From: Mytilus trossulus
Taxonomy: Eukaryota; Mollusca; Bivalvia; Mytilida; Mytilidae
Direction: 5' to 3'
Length of the DNA: 64,000 nucleotides
Assembly (NCBI RefSeq): GCF_036588685.1
Contig: NW_026963310.1
Coordinates: forward strand, 3,534,001 to 3,598,000
The first letter of the stretch is position 1. The number at the start of each line of letters is the position of its first letter. Below are positions 23,650 to 38,600 of the stretch, one piece after another. The position numbers and the translations under genes are program-made. The notes under the pieces are model-generated. The model was not told where the DNA came from and searched no databases. It saw only the letters and a program-made list of their open reading frames with translations.

Positions 23650-26600
23650 CTGCATAACATAATTTTATCCTGATGTAAAACTTTGGATTAATTATTTGTC
23701 GTTGGATACCAATTTTGTGGATTTCGTAGGTACATGTGAAGCAAACATTTTAACGTTCAACGAATAACTAACTTTCCATAGGTTTTTATATAATATTTGG
23801 CAAAACCATGAAATTAGATGTACATGAAAGTGAAAGTTTTGTTCAATCCAAGAAAATAAACGAATTCAAAGTTACTCTTTCCATCTATCATTCATATAGA
23901 TGTAAAGATGTCGAATGGGTCACAAGACTACTTTTTGATTAATTCAGCCTTATTTCTCGTGTTAATATATTCCTAAATAAATCATTTGCTTTAAAGGGGG
24001 ACAAAAGATAACAGAGGGACATTCAAACTCATAGATTGAAAATTGACTGATAGCGCCATGGCTAAAAATAAAAAAGACAAACAGATAAATGATAGTACAG
24101 AAGACTTTAAAATATAGACATGGAATCAAAATATATAAGATATATGCATAACAAGCACACCATGTTGACTTTAAAGCAAGCATAGTGTAATTAATTAGTG
24201 TCATTGAATAATGGAAGAAATTAAAATACTCGTTTAAGTTGGTATCATAGTCTAAAATAAAAATGATAGAACTTGTTCATACTTTGCAAAAGCGTAGTAT
24301 CTATTAATATATGTTCAAACATATAATTAAAATGATAGGTCACCGCGCATTTTCTCAAGCTACAGATTGGGATAAAATGACACAATTTGTATGGATTTTA
24401 CAGGAAAAAACACATTTTGTGATTAGAAACTAAACTAGATAATAGAATTGTAAAATACATTATGAAAAGATCGCTTTCATACGATGCTTTGAGAGTATCA
24501 AAAGTAAAGAGAGGGTCACCGTACGTTTTGTCCGGCTAAAATACAAAATAGGAAAATTCCATGTAGATTCCTCCAGAAAATTCACTGTTTTAGAGTTAGC
24601 CTCCTTAAAAAACACAAATTTAAAAACATTAAAAATCGGCATTCCTGCATCAAATTGTGCTTACTTAATAGAAAATCTAAACCTAAGCTTCTCTGTTTTT
24701 TACAATCTATGATGGCAAAAGACACCCATACCCCCTAAAGGCACAAATATATAAAGCTATGAAGGAGTTAGTAATTCATAAAAAGAACACCAACATATAA
24801 TTTCATTGTCCATTTCTTTTAAGTTTTATCGGGCAAAGATAAAGGTGGTACCCAACACTTTCAGTAAAATCAATTTTGCTCGTTTAATGTTCGTAGAACT
24901 TTGACAAAGTATTTACTTTGACCCTTTATATATAAAAATTAAAAAAAAAATGAACCTACCAATTGATCAGAAAAATGACAGTGGTTATATAGCAGTTTGA
25001 CAAACACTAATTTTGATAATTTAGAAGCTTAAGATTTCCTTAAAAACTCAACGTAATTTAAACCTTTAGCTGATTTAACAGAGTTATCTCCCTGTAGTGT
25101 TGGGTACCACCTTAAGGCAAATGACTCACATACATAGTATATTTGATTTGAGGCATACAATGCAGTTTTCATTTTACTGTGAATTGTATACGAAAATTTG
25201 CATACAACCTACTTTCACTTACTTCATTTCAAGCATGTAACAACATAATATACATAGTACCTACATGTGAAAAATTAAGAGATAGATGGGGTCAACGTAC
25301 ATTTTGGACATTTACTGAAAATTTCGGTTTGTTGTACATGTCTTTCCTTTAAAAATGGGATCAAATAATCTCCATAAAATAACACATTACGTATGTGTCT
25401 ATTTTAAACTTGGGTAGCCCATGTACTCGTTTTCAAACTAGTGTTTAAAACATACATCGTATACAGATATGTCACAATTTAACGTCGCAATTAATGTTTA
25501 CATGGAAAACGTTTGCAACGTCTTTATTGTCCCTGTTATTACATCGTATGCATTTAACATACTAACTCATACCACACTCATACCACATCTTTTTATATCT
25601 ATTAAAACATTCATATGAGATACAAGAAACCCCAAGCAAAGCATGTTAGCTTTCGAAACCCTAGGCAAAGCATGTTAGCTTTAAAGCAAGCATAGTTTGA
25701 TAACCTTTGTTAATGCTGTGTCATTGAATTAAAAACAAAAACTCTTTCCACTTACAAGGTGAATACACAAATCAATGATAAATTCACATTATGTAACACC
25801 GAAACGGAATTTAATTATCCGTTTCTTTTTGTATATATGCACACAAATGAAGCACATACATTGAACATTTCATTGGGACCGTTAAAAGTTATTCAAACAC
25901 TGAAAACACACCACTCTTCACTTTGACTCAGTGACAACTACTAACAAATATTACTTACACTGAGGATCACTTGGGTCAACCATTACATTGACTGTATGAT
26001 CTGAAATGAAGCAATAAGTTGTATTTTGTATCAAAATATAACTTATCAGCGTAACCAAGGTATTTACAATTTAATAATTCATGATATTTTCTAGTATCGT
26101 CCTCCTCTTTTGTGTTGTTTTAAAAAAATCATTGGATAAAATCTCTTAGTCATTTCAATACGCTAATTTTATATTCAATGTCCAATTGCCTGTGGATTCT
26201 CGATCTCTAGTTTTAGATAATCCATAAATAAATTGATATCATTTTATTGACTTTTGCTTAAGCCCTACAAAAATTTCATGTCCGTTCTACGAAGAGCATG
26301 GTAGTTGAAAATGCATTAGTTTCTTTGCCAGGGAGGTATATTACCTTTGACGAAATGTTACGATCAGTGCTTCAGTGCATAAGGTACCTTAATAAATTGT
26401 TACGACTTAAATACGATATTGGCCTTGTTCTGTTAGGATTTAGTAAAACAAATAGTGTATACCTTTATACTGATATCTTGTATGCATTCAATTGTGATAG
26501 ATAGACAAAGGATGGAATAAAAATGTCTGAATCAAGATAGTTCAAGAGTGGCTAACTTCCATTATAATTTTGTTTTAGGATTATATTTTCCGATGTTTGA

Positions 26601-29600
26601 CTTTCTTTCTGTCACTAGTAAACACTAGATAAATGAAGGTGTACGTCTTGTTTAGATTAAAATAGAATTACCTGGAGTTTGTTTGTCCACTGGAAGTACT
26701 AGTTCTGATTTAAACTCTTTACCATATGAAGCCCGTGTTCCGGCTTCAAAGTGATCTATAGAATTGTGACAAAGGTTTCCAAAAAAACCAGACTTCACAT
26801 GTACTGTCGGAACAGTGGCTGTGTGACGCTTATCGTTTTGTCTAACTACAACCTGTAGCTCAATGTTAACCTGGCCTTGAATTGTAGTTGTTTTTGTGTC
26901 ATTAGTTAAATGAAATGTGTGATGATTTCCGCTGTTTCTTTTCTTGTTTGGATTAAACGAAACAACATAGTCCTGATCTGTAAGACTGTCTGTTTCAATA
27001 TTTCCAGTTAATTTGATCTAGAAAACAAATGTTCATTTGAAAAAAAAGAAATACTAAGTTCTTACAGTAATATTTAAAAATATAATTTACATTCAAAAAA
27101 GAAATGTAGTACAGCTATTTGATGTTTAAATTTCAAACAAAGCACATATTTGGTAAAAGGCTCCAGGGTTAACAAATTAATGAAACTGGATTTCGTATGA
27201 CAACACATAGAAGCTTCATTAAAGAATGTTAAGAGCAAATAATAATGTTTATCCTTTTGAAAAGAATGTTCTTTCGTTAAATATGTACAGTGATGGATTT
27301 GGATTAGTACACGCAGTGTATTTGGTATTACATCTCAGCTCCTTTGTGCTAATAGGGGTGATCTGAGCCGGATCACCCATACCAGATCACCCCAGTTTGA
27401 ATATCTTTGTTTTGCATGATTTTCTTTGTTCTGTAACATTTTGGCGGGAATGTCAAATGAACTTTAAAACTTATAATTTAAAATACGGAAAAGACTATCT
27501 ATCAAAATTTACGTAGAAAAAATCCAGTGTCTATGCTGGGATTCGAACTCAAGACCTTCAGCATATCAAACCACGACTGCTATCACTACACCATTTCACT
27601 AGGAATACTGGATACCAACTACCAGTTATTATACTTAAAGAAAGCAAGATATTTTTAAGTGGGGCGAGTTTGTAGACCTTTATTCAGTGGGGTTTAAACC
27701 CTTTTTTTTAGTAAGTAAGTTGTCGGACTGATTGTGCAATTTGATTTTACACTTTTTCAAAATGGAACGAGTCGGTAAACAAGAGTAGGGCGATTTTATT
27801 TATAAAGTGGCGATCTAGTTTGGGCCGATTGGCAAGTGGGGCGAATTAACATTGTTTAATATCTACTGATCGTTTCGGGGTCAAAAAGGGTATACATTTT
27901 ATAGTAATATATAGAATATATTATAATGGTTGTGTGGCGTTCTAAACTACATTTTTTGAATTGTAAATGTTTTTTCGTCTAATCTAAAAAAGCTGGGATA
28001 TAAAATTGTTATCTCACATGGACTTCGATGTGTTAGTGTTAGATCACCCTCCGGCCATCTGGGTGATCTGACACTGACACACCGCGTCCTCGTGTGAAAA
28101 CTATTAAAGAACCGGTTACATGATATCGTAGCAACGTAATACTAACGTATTATAAAGACACTAGCTAATCTTTGTACAAGAATAAGGTTTGTCTGTCTAC
28201 GTATCATACATGTTTGTTTAAATAACATATTTTTAATTCATCGTGTAAGTCAAGCAAACAAAATGTAGATTATAAAGAATAAAATCAGGAAGGTTCACCT
28301 TCTTACTTTTACATCGTCTGTGCAAGACATATATTTACCCTAAATGACTGATGTTCTCTGATAATACAATCTTTATATTCAACAGATTGTTTAATAAATC
28401 GTTTACGCATCCAATATTTTCTTCTTTTTTTCCCTTGACTTTTCGATGCGCATTCGACAACCATTGATAATTTGCCATTCAAATCATTCTTGAGCATCAC
28501 AAAAAATTCTACTTTTCTTTCTCTCTTTACCGCTTTAGTCGCAAGCTGTCTAGCTTTTTCGGGGTTTCTCCTCGATGTAGCAACATATCTGAAAAGCAAG
28601 GCATTTAATAGTTACCAAACTAGTAGTCGTGTATCGTGAATCACAAAATGAACTTAGAACAACATGGTACAATAGTAACACGGCATTACCAATAACATTA
28701 AAAATAATAGCAACATCCTTAATACGGAAAATTTAGCTACAACGAATAAAGGAAATACAATCAACTTCACACAACACAAAACCTGAAGACATGCCAACGT
28801 TTTTTATTAATATGAGCTCATTGTAAACGCAAGTGTGATCTATGCTCTAATAATAATTTCGCAAATAATATAGGTTGTATGTCGCGAGCAGCAAGACAGG
28901 AGGACAGAATAATCTACAATTACATGATGAAAACATAAACAAGTCAATGTTAACACTAACAAATTAGTATTCTCTGATTAGTGTCCCTTTTAAGTACATA
29001 TATACTATGATTAATTCATACCATGTTGTCTTTAAACAAAAATCCCTTACCTTCAAAAGATAACTGTACAAAATTAAATAAGCGATGCTAAGCACTTTAT
29101 GAATATAGCAGTACAAAACCTTGATATTCTTATTTTGACTTTTAGATGTACAATGTAGTGGGTGTTATATTTATACGCAATACAACAAGGTAGGTATATA
29201 ATAGGTGACGTTTTGAACACTGTTTTAGCCTCACCTATTTTTATGCGTATACCAAGACCGATAATCCTAATGCACTATATGTTGTGTGTCAAACTTGTCT
29301 TTATTTCTTCTAATATCTCGGCGGAGTTGATGTTCTATGTCACGCTGTCTTATATGTTTGATAATTCGTCACATAATTATGAATATAGAGAAAATTGGTT
29401 TTATTTAATTTTTTGCTGTGTTATAAATAAGGATATATGTAACTTTTATCCCCAATAGTCTCGACTAAGACAATCATATTAAAATCAAAATGTGAATAAA
29501 AGTGATGCGGAACAGTGTTTCAATTTTAAAGCAATAAGTAAATAAGGACCATTTTAAATAAGTTTATTGTTAAATGGCTTCGATATATCATCTTTACATT

Positions 29601-32600
29601 TACACTTCTTAGGAAAAAATGGATTTTTTTAAATCCTGATAAATCTGTACACGTGCAACAACTATTAAATCTTACATTGAAAAATGGTTTGCATCAAACA
29701 TGACGAAATTGCGTTCCCTTCCTTTAATATCGCAAATTGTCCAGTCGTTTTCATCTGGAAAGTCTTTGTCAGAAGACAGGATGATAACATCGTCGTCTTT
29801 AGGAATGGAAGAATGTATTGGTAGTTTCATCTTGACAGGTTTGTTTGGTTGACTGTGATTAACCATTGTTAGGTCCATGGCATTTGTAAACAAAACTGAT
29901 ATATCAGCATCGATGCTTTCAAGATTCCAATCTTTTGTTTCGGAAATCTAAAATCAAATAATTTGAACTTATTGATCGTTGAATTGAGTTAACATAACTT
30001 GTGTATTTTGGAAACAATCTCTAACAATTATTATTAAAAATTATATTGCATTGTCAAAATTTTAAATTCACAATGAACATGATGAGGGATTCAATTAAAT
30101 CACAAACATACTGTACTCCGACGAAAATTCGAAACGGAAAGTCCACGGAAACACCCTTTTCTAATGATAGCATGAACATATGCGTTAACAAGAGGTTATA
30201 TAAAACAAACAAAAGTGGAACTTTACTGGTGATAACTGAAGAGATGTATCAATCCCGTTTAAAAAAAAATGTATGAAAGATACACTGTTCTAAGCGTATA
30301 ATAACATGCATATTTTGGCAAAATTAAACAGATGTTAATATTCGGACACACACTCTGTCGATTAAAGTGGTTTTTTTTTATTTATAAAAAATGCATAATA
30401 TAACTAGATATGATTTTCGTCTTTTCATTACAAATGCAGTCCCTTAAATTGACAAGAAAACACTTCGGCTTGTATGACAAACTGTACATAAAATTGATAA
30501 TGGAAATGGAGAACGTGTCAAAGAGACAACTTCCCGACGATAGAAAAAACAACAACAAAGGCAACCAAAAGGTCTTCATTGTAGCGAGAAATTCCCACAC
30601 CCGGAGGCGTCCTTCAGTTGAATACTAAACACATATATACCAGATTAGTGATTATGAACGCCATACTAATTTCCAAATTGTACACTAGAAACTAAAATTA
30701 AAATAATACAAGACTAACAAAGTCCAAAGGCTCCTGACTTGGATCAGGTGCAAACATGCGGCGGGGTTAAACATGTTTGTGAGATCTCAACCCTCCCCTA
30801 TACCTCTAGCCAATGTAAAAAAATCACCAGATTAGTGATTATGAACGCCATACTAATTTCCAAATTGTACACAAGAAACTAAAATTAAAATAATACAAGA
30901 CTAACAAAGTCCAGAGGCTCCTGACTTGGATCAGGTGCAAACATGCGGCGGGGTTAAACATGTTTGTGAGATTTCAACCCTCCCCTATACCTCTAGCCAA
31001 TGTAAAAAAGTAAACGCATAACAATACGCACATTAAAATTCAGTTCAAGAGGAGTCCGAGTCTGATATCAGAAGATGTAACCAAAGAGCATAAACAAAAT
31101 GACAATTATACATAAATAACAACAGACTACTAGCAGTTAACTGACATGCCAGCTCCAGACTTCAACTAAACTGAGTGAAAGATTATGATTTCATCATATG
31201 AACATCAGGCATAATTCTTTCCGTTAGGGGTTTAGTATCATGCCATCATAACAGATATGAGAAGAACATAACCCGTGTCATCCCAACAACTGGTTTTTGA
31301 GTTAATGTGTTTAGTTCCGATGCAAAGGCCCTATAAGTGAATCGATATTAACGCCAAAATATGCAATTTTGTACGTTATACAAATGAAATGTTCAATTTC
31401 ATAGAGCTTTAAAATTAAATTTTGAAGTGCAATTAAAAAATCTATTAAAAATGATTTTGAAAAACACACACTTAAAAAAGCATCGCTTGATTATGTTATA
31501 CCCTAAAAAAACAATTGAATAATTTGACTCTTGAAGTTTTTTGGAAATGTGAATTGCATGTGAAAATCATTAACACTGTTTTAATTCCCTACTGAACCCC
31601 TATTTTAACTATTTTTACCTATTATATTTGTTTTGTTTACACATCGTTGTTAATATAATGGCATTTGGAGGGGAAATTATTTTCTGAAGGAATCTACATA
31701 GAATTTTCCTATTTTGTATTTTAGCCGTGAAAAACGAACAGTGACCCTACCTTTTCTTTTGATATTCTCAGAGCATTGTCTGAAAGCTATTTGTTCTTTA
31801 AGTATTTAACAATTATATCATTTTGTTTAGTTTCTAATCCCAAAATAGTGTTTTATCCTGTATAGTCCATGCATAATGTGTCATTTTATCCTGTATCTTG
31901 AGGAAATGCGCGGTGACCTATCATTTTTATTATATTTTTCAACATATATCAATAGATACTACGTTTTGGCAAAGTATGAACAAATTCTTTCATTTTTATT
32001 TTAGACTCCCATACCACCTTAATACACCATTTTCTACATTTGAAAACGCCTGTACCAAGTCAGGAATATGACAATTGATGACTATTTGCTTGATGCATTA
32101 TCATTTGATTGTGCTATTTGATTAGACAGTTTCCGTTTTGAACTTTTCCTCGGAGTTCAGTATTTTTGTGATTTTAACTTTTTCATACTTACATTCACTT
32201 TTAATTTATCACCAGAGGTAAATGCACCTTCTGGTATTTCTATTTTTGCATCTGGTTCCATTTCTGGTTGGATGCTTGAAGGTCCACGAGAAACACTAAA
32301 TATTTCGGGCTTCTCTTGTACTATAATGGTAAACCTGGATGCTGTCTTCAAATTGACCACTACCGACACAAGTGTATACTAGAATTACAAGTTGAAAATA
32401 TTACACGCAATTTGGTAGACAAGACTCTTTAAAGCAATTGAACACATACTATAAATTTAAGCAGTTCAGAGGCAAACATGATTGCTAAAAAAACATAGCC
32501 TCACAGTAAGTTATAATTTGATAGATCGAAAACTCTAATATATAATCACATTTAATGAATGTGCTAACGACTAATATATATTCTAATTTAACGAATGAGC

Positions 32601-35600
32601 TAACGACTTGCAAAACACTTACTTTTTAATTAATTCATTCAATTTAGATGTATGAAGTTTTATCCGGGGACTTCCAATATATTGAAGTATTACGTAGCGA
32701 ATTTAAAAGAAAGAGGTATTTAAATAATTTTAATCAAAATCGCAATCCTTTTTTCTAACTCATATAAATTTCTGAAGACATCCAATTATAAGAATATTTA
32801 AGGTAATATCTTTTTTTAAACATGTTAACGTTTTGGAGTACATTGTTGTATGTGTGCGATGATATGCAAGGTTGCAATATATACTGAGCCAAAAAATGTT
32901 AGCAACAAAAATGTGAAATTTTATTTTATTACAAAATCATAACAACATATATTTTTAATAATAACAAAAAGGAATTATGACATGTCAGAAGCACCATGAA
33001 TGTTTATCACTTACATTCATTAGAATTTTCGTTGTATGGAGCGCGGGAGGGTCCAAATACGGAAATGAGTAAAGTGTTATTCAAAATCAATTTCACAGCC
33101 ATGCCCTAAGTGCACTAATGAAGGATTGGCAGATACACCAGTAGCTACCCTTAGTCAATGCACTACTTTTTGGCCGGAAAAAAACTTGTCACGTGTTGAC
33201 GTAAAGTGAAGGTAGCGCTCCTCCCTTGACGATAGTTTTTTTTGGTCTATGAGATATCGACCTATCCTGTGCAGTTGCAATTTGTCGATATCTGTTTGTT
33301 AGTTTCTAAGCTGTTGCCTTATGCACATTAAATCAAGCCATGATGCTAGCAACCCTCGATCCGGCATCAACCGTTTTAACAGCTTTCTGACGGTTATTTT
33401 CGGAGAGTCCTGATTGACGCCCCATGCAATTTGTTCAAATGTGTATGTGTTTTTCTTACTAATGGTGTGTTTCTGAACGTTAGTGAAAATATTTTTTTTT
33501 ATATCGTTTTAAAAGTACAGGTACCGAAGGTAAAACATAAGTTATACGTGCAAATCTGAAATAACGCGAAATGAATCACCAGGAAAAAAACTACGACTGT
33601 TTCTAATTACAGGTAAAACTAAGGATTTAAACAATGATGTTAAAATATTTTTTTCCAGAAACAACAACAAAAAAAAACAAAAAAGTGTTGCTAAACTTTT
33701 TTTGCTCAGTATATTATTGAATCTGTTTTAAGTTGTTGTCGTTTGGTGATGTGGTTCATAAGTGTCTTCCATTCCTCGTTTTGCAAAAAAGATTATATCA
33801 TCGTTTTTATTTTTCATTTGATTTGTTTAACACTAGTCTGGTCATTTTCAAGCAATTTATATCTTGCTGTTCTGTGTGAGCCGAAATTTCGTGAAGGAGT
33901 CGTAATTTTACCTTTATTAAGTTTTTTAAAACTTTTAACACATTGTGACTTGAATGGTGCATTGTCTTATTAGCAGATTAGGACTCATACCACATCTTTC
34001 TATTTCTATATATGATTTTAAGGATTTTGAATCAATATAAAACCAATTCTTCAAACAGTGAATAGTGTTAATGTTAGTATTAAATGTATTAACAAAAAGG
34101 CAAACTTCAAGATAAATTGATTAAGATGGAAATCCATAAATAAGAAGAACACCAAACGCCAAGATGTATCTCTTTTCAGAAGTTTAACGAATTCTTGACT
34201 TGCAGCTTAAAAACCACGACTAATCATTCAGTCATTCGTGGTTTTATATGACTGTGGTTTATATTTTCATGTTATTGACAACATTGTGTGAGCAACCACA
34301 ACTGTAACGTGTTATCGTGGCAATATTTTGATCAAGCAGCAAAAATTGTGTTAATACATATACCACATAATTGACTTAGAACATACACATGATACAATAA
34401 TGATTCAATCGATAATTCACCTAACTCACCAGTGTAATATATGTGTATGTACCTTACGCGGCTACTTCACCAACTATGACTGACAGTCAGATAATGTTCC
34501 ATATTGTGAAAAAATATATATATATACCTCAATTCTCTCGTCGATGATGTTCTCATCCATCTGACTAATAATATCAACTGTTACACCACTTTCTATCGGC
34601 AATATTATAACCTCTTCGTTACATCTTGGTCTGCCTTCAACCTTGATATTTAAGGCTATTTTATCAGGTTTCGAACCCCATGCTATTACCTCAAAAACAT
34701 CGCTGAATATATGCTGATTTGGGCTTAACATGAACTGTTCATTTGTTTTCTCAGTTGATTCTTTAGCAATATATAGGAAAAAACCACTAGTAGTGTTAAC
34801 TGTATTCAGTGTAACGCCTAGTCTTGAATAATATTGAATATTGCCTTGAGCTTTGATGTGCTTAAGCTTGTACATAATAGACCTTAAATATTAAAGTAAA
34901 AGAAAGTATTATATCTGCAAAATACATATACAAATTAATCTGTGCGATTGAGTTAAACATTTTTTGCAAGTATGCTGTTTCTTTGTTTAAACATGGAAAC
35001 TTGAATCAAGCTATTTTCTGTTAACAATACAAACAACAACCTAGTTGTACAATTTTATTTTTTAAGGATTTACGAGTTTTTGAGTATGCCGAAACGAAAC
35101 ACTTTTCTGAATTGAAATGCATCAAGCCGTCATCCTTCAAATTATTTAATTCCGTTGGCTTGCAGGTTAAAAACCACGACTTATCATTCAGTCATTCGTG
35201 GTTTCATATGAAACATATAAACATTTGTTATTCTCGTGGTGTTTTGTCTGATGATTGGTCTGTTTCTGTGTGTGTTGCGTTTCGGTGTTGTGTCGTTGTT
35301 CTCCTCTTATATTTAATGCGTTTCGCTCGGTTTTGGTTTGTTACCCCGATTTTGTTTTTTGTCCATGGATTTATGAGTTTTGAACAGCGGTATACTACTG
35401 TTGCCTTTATTCATATGACATATAGCATGCATATTTTTTTAGGTTATAATACTTATACTGCCGAATGAACGATGATTTCAAGAAATATCTGAAACGTTCT
35501 GCTTTTCTATCGTTTTTTGTTTGTTTTTTCCAATCCTGATTTTAAGCAAAATGTTATCCCAGTTTACCACTTGAAATATTAAGGCATTTGATTCATTCGT

Positions 35601-38600
35601 GAGTAATTTTTAAAGGAACAACTTAACAACCATTGTCCCTTTGAGCATTGTAAAACTGATGTATTCTTACAGGAAATGATCATGTTGTAACGCGAAGAAA
35701 CAATACAAAGCCAACCATTAAATACATGCCTCTCCTTGTAAAAGTAACAAACTCACCCGAAATCCATTGCTGCTAACCTGTCATTTTGATCAAGGACAAG
35801 CTTTATGGTTGGTCGTTCCTTTTTGTCAAATGAGTTCAAATCAACGGTAAAAAAAGTCCAATCTTGTACTAAAACCTCGGTCCCAAAATAGCATAATAAC
35901 CTGATTATATTTGACTCTTTATTTATCAGTGCAAAATCTAAAGCGCTATTACCATTCTAAAAAAGAAGACAATTCAATAACATTTATACATTGTACTAAG
36001 TGCTTTTCATGTATTATAAAATTTATTTATAATTTCATATTTGCATTGAACATATTTGTGGCGTAACCTCTATTTAAACATTTGTAAAGAAGAGATGCTA
36101 TCTTATGGTGATTGTTGAACTATAATAAAGTCAGCTGCTCGATGTTACTCATATATCATCAACAGGCAATGTAGAAGAAGGAATTCAGACTACACTACCA
36201 AAAATCCTTTTTTATGCTTACACATTTTGATAAAATTTACTACGTTTTCATTCAAAATAGATTTATAATAACAATATATCCTGTCAAACATTATATTTTT
36301 GAATACGAGAACTTAGTCATGCTTATTGCATAATTAAAAGTATTTGTTGAATTGACGTACTTATCGAAGTTAATATCTACGTGTTTTTAAAATATCTTTA
36401 GATGTAATGAAAAAAACAATTATTATCAATCGGTTATTTTGAGTCTATCCTGTCCTATTTCAATTTTGTTGATAACACATACCGAACAGCCATTGCAGAT
36501 CTGCTGTTCATGTTTTTTCGGGCTAATGTTAATAACAGTATTTACATTTTTAAATCCGTCTAATCTTTCACAAAAGCTGTTAAATAGCTGCAATGTCATG
36601 ATTTATGGACAATTCGATCATCGTCAAAAGAGATCGATTATCTTAGCTGTTGATATCAAACGTTCTTCCAATTTAATTATTAGTATGTTATACTTAAATA
36701 ATACAACAAAGTCGCGGTATAACTGCAACTGGGCAAGTGTTGAAAGAAAGAGTATTTTTTAAATTTCGCGGGCAGTACGTCGACTGAGCATGCGAAAGCG
36801 TATAACACATATTTCAGGCACACTATAATTTCAATTGAGCATGCATAGCTAATACATAACGGATCAATTGCATATTACTAATGTAGAAATGCTTAGAAAT
36901 ATTGATAGAAATAATAACAACTCACCTCATCAAGCATATTGATATTTGCACCGTATGTTACCAGAGCAACCAAAGCTTCTATATTCTTATTAATAACTGC
37001 AAAATGCACTGCTGTGTGTCCATCCTGGTTAAAATAGCGTCAATATGTTATTCAATAATTAATATATAATAAATTTATAAACACAAGGAGGTGATTGGCA
37101 TATGATAACTAGAAGACAAATCGGTAAAACGACTTTTTATATTAACATGATGTGTATCTACCATAAAATATACAAATACTACTGTCATGAAATGTTGATA
37201 TCCAACAGACTATGAAATCGAGGAAAGGTTATTTTCACGTCATTACATATCAAAATCTAAAAGGTAGTTTAAGTAGAGTATTTACATATAAAGCAGAAGT
37301 ATTATATATTCGTTTCAACTAGCATCCATCTAATGTTTGTTTTAGTTAATTCTGTCTTAGACCCTAGAATTTAAAAAAAAAATGGCAGCAAAACATAATT
37401 TAGCCTTAATATTATTCAATGTAAAATTCAATGTCTAGTGTTGCCTTTAAAATTGACTATTCAAAACGACTATTCAGCCTACATGCATCTGCCACAGACA
37501 AAGGAGACGTTGTACATGTATGACAAAAGTCATGTCTCAAGTATCTATTTGAAATTACCAAAGGGAGTAACTGAATTGAGCGTAACCTAAGAAACAATTG
37601 TTTTTTTCAGATATAATAAATAATCCCTGTTGAATGATATTTTATAGATATAGGAAGATGTGGTAGGAGTGCCAAGGGAACAACTCTTCATCCAAGTAAC
37701 AGTTTATAAAAGTAAACCATTATATGTCTCGGTATGGTCTTCAGAACGGAACCTTATCTCATCGAACAACAAGTTATTAAGGGTCATAATCAATTAGTAG
37801 AGTAAACACAGTCAAACATGAAAACCAAGGTCTAATCTACATGAAAAATGAGTAACAAGAAACACTTATGATCCACATCAAAGAAAGATAATTACTGAAT
37901 ATTAGATTCATTAATAAGGACCGGTGCAAAGAATTGCATCAGGATATACATGTCTAAATGCTTAAGTATTGAACCACAGATCTGAGTTCTCCTTGAATCT
38001 ACTAATATATGATGCGATGTTACCAACCTTTCCACAGCTATCTAACGTAAGCACACTTTCCTCTAGTATACTAATTATCACATTTACAAGTCCCGCTGAA
38101 CTGGCATAATGAAGAGCGGTGTTATCATCCTAAAGAAACAAGAAAAATGTAACATATTAACTGAATCTCAAAAACAGTCGAACAACATAATTTTTATTAA
38201 ACTTTTTTCAAATTCCCTATAAAAATCCCTCTAAAACCTTCCTTGTGAGTTTTCAAAATTGTTTTCTATTAAACTTATATTCTTATTCAATCAGTGATAG
38301 TGTCTTTTGTTAGTTTTGAAGCTTAAGTAATTACTTGTAGGTGATATGTTTTTAAATATTAAAATATCTTTAATATATGAACATTTTGATATATGAGTTA
38401 TAAGTATAATAAGAGACAGAAAATTCGAATGCATTGTATTTAAAAAAAAAAAAGGTTTGTTTGATCATGTTGATACCACCTTTACAGGTTATCGTCCGGT
38501 TATTAATAGATGATTAGTTAAGATATGTTGTAAAGACTAAATTCACTAAAAAAAAGAGTTAAAATTGCTTTTTTGTTAGGCACATTATGTAACATAGCGC

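Noticed and set aside
33300..33440. Tc1/mariner transposase gene
   Set aside because: Only about 35 codons stay open with a weak resemblance; kept as a remark within the deleted element, not as a gene.
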